A stretch of DNA of 37,657 nucleotides, from the IMG/VR virus record IMGVR_UViG_3300043434_001186, positions 1 to 37,657 of that record. One strand, given 5' to 3'. Of the stretch, positions 7,167 through 14,482 are shown piece by piece. Position 1 is the stretch's first letter, and the number at the start of each line of letters is the position of its first letter. The notes beneath the pieces are model-generated. The model searched no databases, had not been told where the DNA came from, and saw nothing but the letters and a program-made list of their open reading frames with translations. The position numbers were made by a program, and so were the translations under genes. This DNA is from a virus.

Positions 7167-8077
7167 TCGCCACCGGCCTTTATGCCATCACGAATTGCGG
7201 CGTCCCGCGCCATTACGCGGTCGATGTCAAACCGGACTATGCCGGGCTTGGGGTCTTCGTGCCCGCCAGCGAAGGCGCCACCGCGGGCATGGCAGGTGTC
7301 ATGCTCTGGGCCGATCTGCGCGCCTATCTCGAGACCCCGCCCGATTTTGGCAATGCTGCAGGCTTTGTCGACACACGCCATGACGAGATCTTTGTCCCAG
7401 ACCTGCCTGGCACAGCGCATGGCGGGATCTACAAGGGGCGCTCCTACATCTTCGCCGCCGGCATGAACGGGCTTGATGAGCTCGTCGACTTCTCGCTTCT
7501 TGATGTTGCGGTGGGCCTCAATGCCCAGCCTTTGCCCTGGCGCAACCGCTTCGCCCAGACCGCCCGAGAAAAGGTCGACACCTCCTTCCGGCATCGTGCG
7601 CGCGAGCGCCTCTCCAATGCCATGGTGGTGTTCATGCCGATCGCTGCCCCCTTCGATCAAACTCGAATTGAGGTGCTTTGCGAAGGCGACCCGATCCTTC
7701 TGAATGGCACAGAGCTCGCCGGTCGAGTCCCTGATGCCGACATCCCGAAGGACGGGGTCTGGTTCAAGCAGTTCTACTTCCATGCCGTGGCAGAGGACCC
7801 TGCGGGGGAGGTCCTGCGCGTGCCCGCGGGCGGACGGGCAGAGGTTACCCTTCATCTGCGTTGGAACAAGGACGCAGCTCCTTGTGCCCATGCCATGACA
7901 CTCAAGCTTGAGAGCGATGCGGGCTATCTGCCAAGCCGGCGTCTTGCGACGGATGCGACCGGCCAGGGCCGCTTTGCGGTCGAGGCCTTAGGGCTGACGC
8001 CGAGCGAGCGCATTACCGTCAAGATCAACACCGAGCATTACACCGCGATTGGCAAGATCACCTTGGAGGTCGTGTGA
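7163..8077 (+). CDS. Phage protein of unknown function, linked to the oxygenase/radical SAM block
   Basis: 304 residues, not recognised. The N-terminal part starts MIATGLYAITNCGVPRHYA. The central part contains aromatic- and charge-rich segments, and the last 80 or so residues look like an Ig-like/Invasin-type beta domain (MTLKLESDAGYLPSRRLATDATGQGRF). There is no signal peptide or membrane segment. It overlaps both neighbours (S74 fibre at its 5' end, 2OG oxygenase at its 3' end), so it is co-translated with both. It may be a receptor-binding or fibre protein, and it is a possible substrate of the downstream modification enzymes; this is inference from linkage only. Confidence 0.6.
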   Translation: MIATGLYAITNCGVPRHYAVDVKPDYAGLGVFVPASEGATAGMAGVMLWADLRAYLETPPDFGNAAGFVDTRHDEIFVPDLPGTAHGGIYKGRSYIFAAGMNGLDELVDFSLLDVAVGLNAQPLPWRNRFAQTAREKVDTSFRHRARERLSNAMVVFMPIAAPFDQTRIEVLCEGDPILLNGTELAGRVPDADIPKDGVWFKQFYFHAVAEDPAGEVLRVPAGGRAEVTLHLRWNKDAAPCAHAMTLKLESDAGYLPSRRLATDATGQGRFAVEALGLTPSERITVKINTEHYTAIGKITLEVV

Positions 8078-8820
8078 TGGAGATCGCGACCACGAGCATG
8101 ATGCAGGCGATCTATCCTGCCTTTGTCCTGCACAAGTATTGGGACATGCCTGAGGGCTTTAATGATCGCCTTTACGCGCTGGCGAGAGAGGACACGGAAC
8201 GCAACCGCATCACGGACCCCCGAGATCCGCGCGCCTCAGGGGACATGAGCAATCACCTGGGCCATCTCCGCCACAACTTTCTGATGGACAGCAAAGATTC
8301 TGTGATCGCGATGCTGGCCCAGATGGCAGCGGCTGGGGTGCGCGAATATCTGCAGCTTGCCTACGGTTACGACCATGCCGGAGAAATCCGCATGATGGCG
8401 GACACCTTCTGGCAGCGCCGCGCGCAGCGGGAGAATCTCGGGATTCACACCCACACGCATCCCCAGACGGACATTGTCTGCACCTATTATCCGCGGGTGA
8501 TGCTGGACGAAGGTTGCCCGGACACATCGCTTCATCGCGGCGCGGTCCGATTTTATGATCCGGCGGGGATCGGCAAGCGGCTATGGCCCTGCCGGAACCC
8601 TGCGGCTTACGTTGGTGGGGGCTGGTATTCCGTAGAGCCTCAGACGGGTTCGATGGTGGTCTTTGAGGGGTATGTGCCTCATGACAGCACCTACTTCGAG
8701 GGGGAGGAGCGGATGTGCATTCCGGTCCTGTGCAACCTCGATCGTCCCAATTCTCATTGCAAGGTCGGGCTTCGCGACATTCTCGCGGCTCAAAGAGAAG
8801 GAGGCTCTCATGGCCTATAA
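8077..8820 (+). CDS. 2OG-Fe(II) oxygenase (TIGR02466-like), first of two
   Basis: 247 residues. The core follows the putative 2OG-Fe(II) oxygenase pattern: HTHTHPQTD (residues 124-132) provides the metal-binding His and an acidic position, PQTGSMVVFEGYVPHD (188-203) carries the distal His202, and ERMCIPVLCN follows with an Arg that should bind 2-oxoglutarate. Such enzymes hydroxylate proteins or small molecules using Fe(II), O2 and 2-oxoglutarate. GTG 8074 and ATG 8077 are both possible; ATG 8077 lies 7 bases after GGAGG (8065-8069) and overlaps the previous stop by one base. Its 3' end overlaps the start of the Cys-rich small gene by 11 bases, so expression is coupled. The substrate is unknown; the neighbouring Cys-rich protein or a fibre is the obvious guess. 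Confidence 0.75.
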   Translation: MEIATTSMMQAIYPAFVLHKYWDMPEGFNDRLYALAREDTERNRITDPRDPRASGDMSNHLGHLRHNFLMDSKDSVIAMLAQMAAAGVREYLQLAYGYDHAGEIRMMADTFWQRRAQRENLGIHTHTHPQTDIVCTYYPRVMLDEGCPDTSLHRGAVRFYDPAGIGKRLWPCRNPAAYVGGGWYSVEPQTGSMVVFEGYVPHDSTYFEGEERMCIPVLCNLDRPNSHCKVGLRDILAAQREGGSHGL

Positions 8821-9067
8821 GGTTGGCACCACCATTGTGATCGACGATCAGGGCTTTGTGCCGTGGTCGCGCATCTCTGGGGCACCGGCAGCAGGTTTGG
8901 TGCCGGGCGAGTACACCAAGACCGCCGCAGAATACAAAGTCGTCGGCGTGGGCAATATCTCAAGCACCGCCTATTTGGGTGTTGAATATCAGCCCGACAT
9001 GACATTCCACGATGTCTATGTGACGACCTATTCGAACTGTAATTGCAACTGCAATTGCCGGTGCTGA
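8810..9067 (+). CDS. Small protein with C-terminal Asn-Cys repeat: candidate modified peptide substrate
   Basis: 85 residues. ATG 8810 follows AGAAGGAGG and overlaps the upstream oxygenase gene; the frame also opens at 8663 but without support. The body (MAYKVGTTIVIDDQGFVPWS..., then YLGVEYQPDMTFHDVYVTTY) is beta-rich and begins like a tail-fibre segment. The last ten residues are NCNCNCNCRC: five Cys at 77, 79, 81, 83 and 85, and no other Cys in the protein. The repeat is encoded by two near-identical 12-base units (9035-9058). The gene sits directly between two 2OG-Fe(II) oxygenases and before a radical SAM/SPASM enzyme, the usual layout of a RiPP precursor with its maturases. Alternatives are a metal-binding tail tip or a disulfide/thioether-linked fibre end. 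Confidence 0.75.
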   Translation: MAYKVGTTIVIDDQGFVPWSRISGAPAAGLVPGEYTKTAAEYKVVGVGNISSTAYLGVEYQPDMTFHDVYVTTYSNCNCNCNCRC

Positions 9068-9069
9068 CG

Positions 9070-9759
9070 ATGGAGGTTCATAGCAGGAGCGTCGAGCTTT
9101 GGCCGACCCGCATCAGCTTCTTTGAGACGCCTGTCGATTGGCCGGTGAACCGAGAGCTGGCGGACGAGGCCATTGCAGAGGTTGGCTTGGGCCGAGGCGA
9201 AAAGCCTCAGCTTGGGGACGCGGTCATGGATGGACCAGGTGCGCGGGGTGTGTCACATGCCCGACTTCGGGCGCCTGAGCGCCGGGTGCGCGGCATCTTG
9301 GAAAAAAGCGCTGCCGGCCAGGCCTTGAAGTCCCATCTCTTCGCCTGCGCGCGCGCCGTGCTCGGTCCTTGGGCCCAGTATCTCGATCCCGACCATTGCG
9401 AGAACCGCGCCCTCGTCATCGAGCCCGGTGGCTTCATCTCGACCCACAAGGACAGCCGGGAGGGGGATCTCACTTGCGTGCACTTCCTGACCGGGGGCGG
9501 GGTAGGCCGGCCGGTGAACTCTGTCGGCACGCCGCGTTTTGTGATCGAGGACCCTTCGCGGTACTTCGATGAGGGGCGGCTGCCCTATGAGAGCCGCCAC
9601 GGCTACACGGTCAATCCGCGACCAGGGCTCTCAGTCTTCTTCCCCTCCCACATTCCCCACAACCAGCATCCCTACGAGGGCAGCGCGCCGCATGTACAGA
9701 TTGTCGCGAACTTCCGCGTCAATCTGCCCGTGGCGATCGAAGAAAGGCTTTTTGACTGA
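9070..9759 (+). CDS. 2OG-Fe(II) oxygenase, second of two
   Basis: 229 residues. The Fe(II)-binding motif HKD (His126, Asp128, in GGFISTHKDSREGD) is followed by CVHFLTGG, and the distal His lies in PGLSVFFPSHIPHNQHPY (His197 or His200). These are the marks of a double-stranded beta-helix dioxygenase of the prolyl/aspartyl hydroxylase class. It differs strongly from the oxygenase at 8077-8820 and is not a simple duplicate. ATG 9070 is two bases after the stop of the Cys-rich gene; the frame extends to 9043 but that would overlap the Asn-Cys codons. The stop overlaps the radical SAM start by one base. A role in hydroxylating the Cys-rich protein (for example on Asn) is inference. Confidence 0.75.
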   Translation: MEVHSRSVELWPTRISFFETPVDWPVNRELADEAIAEVGLGRGEKPQLGDAVMDGPGARGVSHARLRAPERRVRGILEKSAAGQALKSHLFACARAVLGPWAQYLDPDHCENRALVIEPGGFISTHKDSREGDLTCVHFLTGGGVGRPVNSVGTPRFVIEDPSRYFDEGRLPYESRHGYTVNPRPGLSVFFPSHIPHNQHPYEGSAPHVQIVANFRVNLPVAIEERLFD

Positions 9760-11003
9760 TGTGGTTTGATTTGACGCTGGAAGCGCGGGATGGCAGCCGC
9801 CATTCCGTCCGCTACAACCCGCACACTTCGGAATGTGAGGGGCTGCCACTGCCTGTTAACCCGGGAACCTTCGCACAGGTCGCCCGTGTGGCCAAAGACA
9901 AGCCTCTGGGCAAATCCCGTGCGCCTCGGGTGCTCAAAATCCAGCTGGGCCTGTCGTGCAACTATGCCTGCAGCTATTGCAGTCAGGCCTTCCAGATTGC
10001 GGATGCCACGGTCTCAAGGCTTGCGGATGTCGAGCACTTCTTGACCGAGCTTGATGGCTGGATTGCTCAAGGCCCGGAGAAGATCGAGCTTTGGGGCGGG
10101 GAGCCGTTTCTGTATTGGGCCAAGATCAAGCGGCTGATCCCGGCGCTGGCGGAGCGGTTCCCGACGGCAGCCTTCTCTATCATCACGAATGGGTCGCTCC
10201 TCGATCGTGAAAAGCTCGACTTCATCGCCGCGCATGACATCGCCATCACGATCTCCCATGATGGGCCCGGCCAGCATCTACGCGGGCCTGATCCGTTTGA
10301 TGATCCGGATAAGCGGCGCTGGATTGAAGCACTGCTGGCGGAGCGGCCGGGAAAGACTGGCTTCAACGCGGTGCTGACGCGGGGGAACCACGATCTCAGG
10401 GCGCTGAAGGCATGGTTCGCTGAAAAGGTCGGGCCGGACATCTTCGTGGGGCTCGAGGGCGTCGTGAATGTCTATGACGCCGCGACTGCGATCGGAACAG
10501 GGCGGTTCGAGCCCGCGGAGCTGAACAGCCTGACGTGGTCTATCTTCGAGGCGCTGGTTGAGGATCCGAACGCCTTCGGTCTCGGAGAGCGCATCAACGA
10601 GTTCTATGCCTCGATCCAGCGCCGGCGCCCCATTGAGGTCCTCGGCCAGAAATGTGGGATGGACAGCCCGGACGCCATCGCCGTCGATCTCCGTGGGCAC
10701 GTCATGACCTGTCAGAACACGGGGGCCAAGGGGGCGCACAAGATCGGTCATGTGGCGGACTTCGACGGGATCGCGCTCGACACTGCAACGCATTTTGCGT
10801 TCCGGGAAGAGTGCATGTCATGCCCGGTCGTTCAGCTCTGCAAGGGGGCCTGTATGTTCCTTGAGGGGGAGTTCTTCAAGCAAAGCTGCGCGAATGAGTT
10901 TGCGTTTAACTTCGGTGTAATGATGGCGGCGGTGTGGCATTTGACGGGGATGGTGGTGGTTGGTGCGCGTTCTTCCGTCATCTCCCGGAAAGACGTAATC
11001 TAA
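9759..11003 (+). CDS. Radical SAM / SPASM-domain peptide maturase
   Basis: 414 residues. The radical SAM cluster motif CNYACSYC (Cys67, Cys71, Cys74) binds the [4Fe-4S] cluster that cleaves S-adenosylmethionine; GGEP follows at 113-116 and the usual TIM-barrel strands (SIITNGSLLD, ITISHDGP) are visible. The C-terminal SPASM region carries seven Cys (299, 318, 352, 355, 361, 365, 377; ECMSCPVVQLCKGAC), enough for two auxiliary clusters. SPASM enzymes mostly modify ribosomal peptides (thioether or C-C links) or serve as sulfatase-type maturases. It is the last gene of the coupled block, starting on the final base of the oxygenase stop. The most likely substrate is the Asn-Cys protein at 8810-9067. 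The C-terminal 35 residues after Cys377 are hydrophobic and may have been altered at the prophage boundary. Confidence 0.85.
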   Translation: MWFDLTLEARDGSRHSVRYNPHTSECEGLPLPVNPGTFAQVARVAKDKPLGKSRAPRVLKIQLGLSCNYACSYCSQAFQIADATVSRLADVEHFLTELDGWIAQGPEKIELWGGEPFLYWAKIKRLIPALAERFPTAAFSIITNGSLLDREKLDFIAAHDIAITISHDGPGQHLRGPDPFDDPDKRRWIEALLAERPGKTGFNAVLTRGNHDLRALKAWFAEKVGPDIFVGLEGVVNVYDAATAIGTGRFEPAELNSLTWSIFEALVEDPNAFGLGERINEFYASIQRRRPIEVLGQKCGMDSPDAIAVDLRGHVMTCQNTGAKGAHKIGHVADFDGIALDTATHFAFREECMSCPVVQLCKGACMFLEGEFFKQSCANEFAFNFGVMMAAVWHLTGMVVVGARSSVISRKDVI

Positions 11004-11086
11004 CTGGCCATGAGCTGGGGACACCGCAGCTGAAAAACTGCTACAGTGTGTGCAAGCCAGTGACCTAAACGAGCACTGGGGGCGGC

Positions 11087-11170
11087 ACATTTATGTGATA
11101 ATATCATATATCAACGGATTCTACAACCAGCGGCGCAATCACGCTGCTCTCGGCTGGAAATCACCGCGGC
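11087..11170 (+). pseudogene. Remnant of an IS3-family transposase (C-terminal end)
   Basis: The + strand encodes YINGFYNQRRNHAALGWKSP, the typical C-terminal end of IS3-family OrfB transposases (the part after the last catalytic Glu). No catalytic DDE region, partner gene or inverted repeats are found around it, so it is a fragment. It sits exactly between the prophage genes and the defence operon and so marks an old insertion or recombination joint. It is unrelated to the intact element at 35990-37187, whose end reads differently ([15 protein letters not shown]). Confidence 0.65.
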
Positions 11171-11232
11171 CTCAGAACAGAGGGCTGCTTAGAATGAGGA
11201 CCCGGCCGGAACGAAACCGGTGCAGGTCCACA

Positions 11233-12975
11233 TCAAATTCCAGCCTCTGTCGTGGTCGGGTAGTCCGATGCCAGCAGCGCAGCAAGCTTCTCGCTAACTA
11301 GAGTGGTCGATCCCGGCAGGAACGGCAAGCCGCCAATCTCCACTTGGCTGATGCTCATGTAGAATTTATGGTCTCGATAGAGCGTTTCGTTCGGATACGG
11401 GAATAGCACCACTGCTCCCGACACCACTCCCTGCTTGTATGCGGTCGGTTTCATTGGATGCGGTATAGCGATGGCGTCGCGGTAGCGGTGCATCGTGTTC
11501 ACATCCTCAGTCGTTGGACCGGGACCGCCATAGAGATTAACGTAGTTGCTGTCGAATTGAATTCGATACTTTGCGTCGAAAATGTAGAGCTTGTCGTCGC
11601 TGGCAAATTGAATGACATTGTCCGGCTTCTGGGCGATAGTGGGCAGACGATTGAATAGCCGATTGTAGACTACATACAGTGGCTTGCCTGTTTGCTTGTG
11701 GGTAAATCGCATCGCCGATGATTTGCCCTTTGACAAGGCCACTGTAGTTCGCAACCTGTTGACTTGGACCACCGTTTGCTCTTCGAGGTCGAAGCGTTCC
11801 CTTAACAGGCCGACGATCTTCAAAAAACACCAATACTCATAGAGAAGTGACGTTTCCTTCATGCCGATGGGGACGATATTCCCTGCGAACGACAGGCCGC
11901 CATTGAGCAATCTGCACAGCTTTTCAAAGCGCGAATACAACGGGTGCTTGTAGAAGACCATTGAATCGGGTCGTGCGGGCGTGACTTCAGCGACCTGCCG
12001 AAGGAATGGGCTTCGAAGCACCGATTCAATCTTCCGTTCCATGCCCTTCAATGTTGGGCGGATGGAGTCGAAAAACTTCTTCTCCGAGTAGCGGTCCGCA
12101 TCCTCGTCGCCGGATTCATCTATGCTTGAAAGCATGCGGATGTTTCTATGGGTAGCCTTGATCAACGCCTTAAAGTAGCGGTTTTCGGGCGTATCGAACG
12201 TTGGCGAGGAAACGCTCTCGTGGATCCTTAGTGGCAATGCGACGCCAAGGCCTGGGATGGCCGCGCCGCCGTTTTGCCGTCGCAGTGCTCGGCTGATCGT
12301 TTGCCTCGACACCCGGCGAGCACGTTCCGTATCCACCGACACTGGATTACGAACCAAGCCGCTATGGGGGCTCTTTGTTATTCCGTTCGTGAGCCTAATA
12401 AAGTCGTCGAAATGCCCTTGCAATAGGGCGAACCACTCGACAAGGGTCGGGTAATGATCCTTCGCGGGTGCAGCCAGTCCAAAGGTCTTCGCATTAGCAG
12501 CCATTGCTAAATTACGAAGCATCGCTGATACATCATCCCGCATGGCTACGTAATCGGTTCGATAGTCAGCCTTGCGCGAGAAGACTTCGAGCCGAAGTTG
12601 CGCCGATCCACTGCCTGTCTTGATTGCGATGTCGGCAAAGCCGACGTTATTGCCGAAGTTTAGGTGGTGGTGTTCAGAACCGGCTCGGATACGTCTGGCT
12701 TCGGCGCCGGGCGGGAGTATCAGGGTTGCCGACGGATCAAGCTTCTCGAAGTGGATGTCGTAGGCTACGGCCTCGAAGAACAGAGGTTCGATCAAGTCGC
12801 CCGCCGCCACAGGCAGCATGCGATTAGACTTGGCGTCATGCCGTTCCATGCAAACGACGCCAACGGTGATGATGGCAGATTTGGTGACGCTTGAGATGAA
12901 GGCGGGCAGCTCGGGCCGCTTGCCAATGATTTCGAGATTCCAGCCTTCTCCGGATGCTTGCAGCAGCAATGGCAC
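11233..12975 (-). CDS. DUF2357/PD-(D/E)XK nuclease-like protein, McrC-position partner
   Basis: 580 residues. The middle and C-terminal parts match the DUF2357-plus-DUF524 type protein found as the partner of McrB-like GTPases: LLYEYWCFLKIVGLL is the typical helix before the nuclease fold, and KLYIFDAKYRI supplies the Asp-x-Lys of a PD-(D/E)XK active site. By analogy it is the nuclease or DNA-contacting subunit activated by the AAA+ ring encoded just upstream. GTG at 12975 directly follows the McrB stop with no gap, so the two are coupled. The N-terminal 100 residues are beta-rich and probably recognise DNA or the partner. It is the last gene of the operon. Confidence 0.75.
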   Translation of the reverse strand: MPLLLQASGEGWNLEIIGKRPELPAFISSVTKSAIITVGVVCMERHDAKSNRMLPVAAGDLIEPLFFEAVAYDIHFEKLDPSATLILPPGAEARRIRAGSEHHHLNFGNNVGFADIAIKTGSGSAQLRLEVFSRKADYRTDYVAMRDDVSAMLRNLAMAANAKTFGLAAPAKDHYPTLVEWFALLQGHFDDFIRLTNGITKSPHSGLVRNPVSVDTERARRVSRQTISRALRRQNGGAAIPGLGVALPLRIHESVSSPTFDTPENRYFKALIKATHRNIRMLSSIDESGDEDADRYSEKKFFDSIRPTLKGMERKIESVLRSPFLRQVAEVTPARPDSMVFYKHPLYSRFEKLCRLLNGGLSFAGNIVPIGMKETSLLYEYWCFLKIVGLLRERFDLEEQTVVQVNRLRTTVALSKGKSSAMRFTHKQTGKPLYVVYNRLFNRLPTIAQKPDNVIQFASDDKLYIFDAKYRIQFDSNYVNLYGGPGPTTEDVNTMHRYRDAIAIPHPMKPTAYKQGVVSGAVVLFPYPNETLYRDHKFYMSISQVEIGGLPFLPGSTTLVSEKLAALLASDYPTTTEAGI

Positions 12976-14463
12976 TTAGGCACCCCAGTAACGAGTTGAT
13001 CCGTCGAGCTTCAAGATTTCGCTCATGCGCGAAACTTTTTGGTGACTGCGCTCAAGCGGACCAGCGAATTCCGATCCGACGCCGGGAGCTGCAACGGCAG
13101 TGTGCGCCGGTGCTTGCAACCACGCGGCTAGCTTGTTCAAGGCATCGGCAAGTACTTCCCCGCTTCCCGACACCTTCGGCAAGACCTTTTGCAGGATACA
13201 GAAGTCCAAAGCCGCACACCCAGCCATGATGTCGGACAGGCCCAATTGCCGCCAGAAGTGCAGGTAAAGCAGGATCGCGTCGCGCGTGCGGTAGCCAAAC
13301 TTGATCCCCGCGGGTGATAGGATGTCTTGGATCTCGCTTAGCTGTTGGGCGATGTGCTCAAACAGTTCCTGATTAACAGCACGCGCTTCCAAGACCGAAA
13401 TGGCGTTGGCAGGATTAATGACGATGTTCGAGAGAATTTCAAAGGTCGCCGATCCAGCGGCCGCTCCAGATGCGAAGGAATTCAGGTCCGGATCGTCGAA
13501 TTCGATGGTGAATGCTCTGTCGAGAACCTTTGGGCTAAACGAGTGAGTGGTCTCGTCCATATTGGCTGTTCCTATCACGCGCAGATTCGACGGAAGCTCA
13601 ATGCCGCGCAAGTCCGCTTCGGGGTCTGCTTGTCCTGTGCCGGGGACTGCGGGCAACTCGATGGGCAACGGGTCAGAACCGATCCGCGTTTCCTTGCGTT
13701 CTCGAGATTCCGCAACGCTGAGGTAGTCGCTGAAATAATGCTCGACTGGCGCGAGGTTCATTTCATCAAGAAGCGCAATCACCAGCTTGTCTGGGTGATA
13801 GTGTGCGTCCCGAAGAGCCATAATCAGTTTGCCCTCGACAAACTTGGTGGGCGAGAGGGTTGGAACGAAGCCAAACAGGTCGCTGTTATCCGACCATTGA
13901 GGTTGAACAGGAATAGGGTGGAACTTCGAGTTGGTGCGCTTGGCGAACTTACGAGGTAGCAGACTTTTGCCCGTTCCTGAAATCCCGGAAAGGATCACTA
14001 GTGGACTGACCGTCATCGCCAAAAAGAAGTTGGCGAGCTCGGCAACCGAAATCAGATAGCCCTCAGCTTCCATGGTTTCTTGCATGGCTTTCAAAGCTTC
14101 GCTTGAGCTCAAAGCACTGGAAGCCGGATCAGTCCCTGCAGGAGCCGCCACCAACACCGCGGTCGTGGGCGCTGTCGTGCCATGGGCAGGCACAAGTCGA
14201 GGACCAAACTCATAGAGATTGGTGGTGCTCCCCGCTCGCGGACCGGACTGAGCCCGCGTCTTCGCGCCGGTATCGCGCAAGTAGCCCTCCTTTACTAGAC
14301 GCTTAGGCTGGTGCGGCTTCTTCGTGGACAGAATTTGGTAGTTCTCCGGAACCTGTTGCCAGATGGCATCGGGCGGGAAGCGGTGATCTGGGCCGAACTG
14401 TTCCAACATCGACTCCAACGCCGTGACTGCAAGGTCGTGAATTTCGTCGTTGTCCGTGATCAT
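12976..14463 (-). CDS. McrB-like AAA+ GTPase of a McrBC-type restriction system
   Basis: 495 residues. N-terminal about 150 residues: a winged-helix/DNA-recognition-type domain plus a low-complexity Ala/Pro/Thr linker. The AAA+ core has Walker A GISGTGKS (160-167), Walker B VIALLDEMN (228-236), the McrB-type sensor GTANMDET (298-305) and LDRA with an arginine-finger candidate (about 316). McrB proteins form GTP-driven rings that move DNA to the McrC nuclease and cut modified DNA. Start ATG 14463 has AGGAGG five bases upstream; the frame runs to 14580 but overlaps the methyltransferase there. A methyltransferase in the same operon is unusual for a strictly modification-dependent enzyme and suggests protection of self instead. 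Confidence 0.85.
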   Translation of the reverse strand: MITDNDEIHDLAVTALESMLEQFGPDHRFPPDAIWQQVPENYQILSTKKPHQPKRLVKEGYLRDTGAKTRAQSGPRAGSTTNLYEFGPRLVPAHGTTAPTTAVLVAAPAGTDPASSALSSSEALKAMQETMEAEGYLISVAELANFFLAMTVSPLVILSGISGTGKSLLPRKFAKRTNSKFHPIPVQPQWSDNSDLFGFVPTLSPTKFVEGKLIMALRDAHYHPDKLVIALLDEMNLAPVEHYFSDYLSVAESRERKETRIGSDPLPIELPAVPGTGQADPEADLRGIELPSNLRVIGTANMDETTHSFSPKVLDRAFTIEFDDPDLNSFASGAAAGSATFEILSNIVINPANAISVLEARAVNQELFEHIAQQLSEIQDILSPAGIKFGYRTRDAILLYLHFWRQLGLSDIMAGCAALDFCILQKVLPKVSGSGEVLADALNKLAAWLQAPAHTAVAAPGVGSEFAGPLERSHQKVSRMSEILKLDGSTRYWGA

Positions 14464-14482
14464 GCTTCCTCCTGATGTCGTG

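Noticed and set aside
7142-7891. Long - strand frame opposite the unknown phage protein
   Set aside because: It is a shadow of the + strand gene 7163-8077, which is held by overlaps on both sides; the - strand frame has no ribosome site or known domain.
9035-9058. Short tandem DNA repeat as a CRISPR or iteron
   Set aside because: The 12-base units are coding (Asn-Cys) and only two occur, without spacers.
13345-13959. + strand 204-codon frame inside the McrB gene
   Set aside because: It is opposite the AAA+ core with all its motifs; it is a shadow frame.
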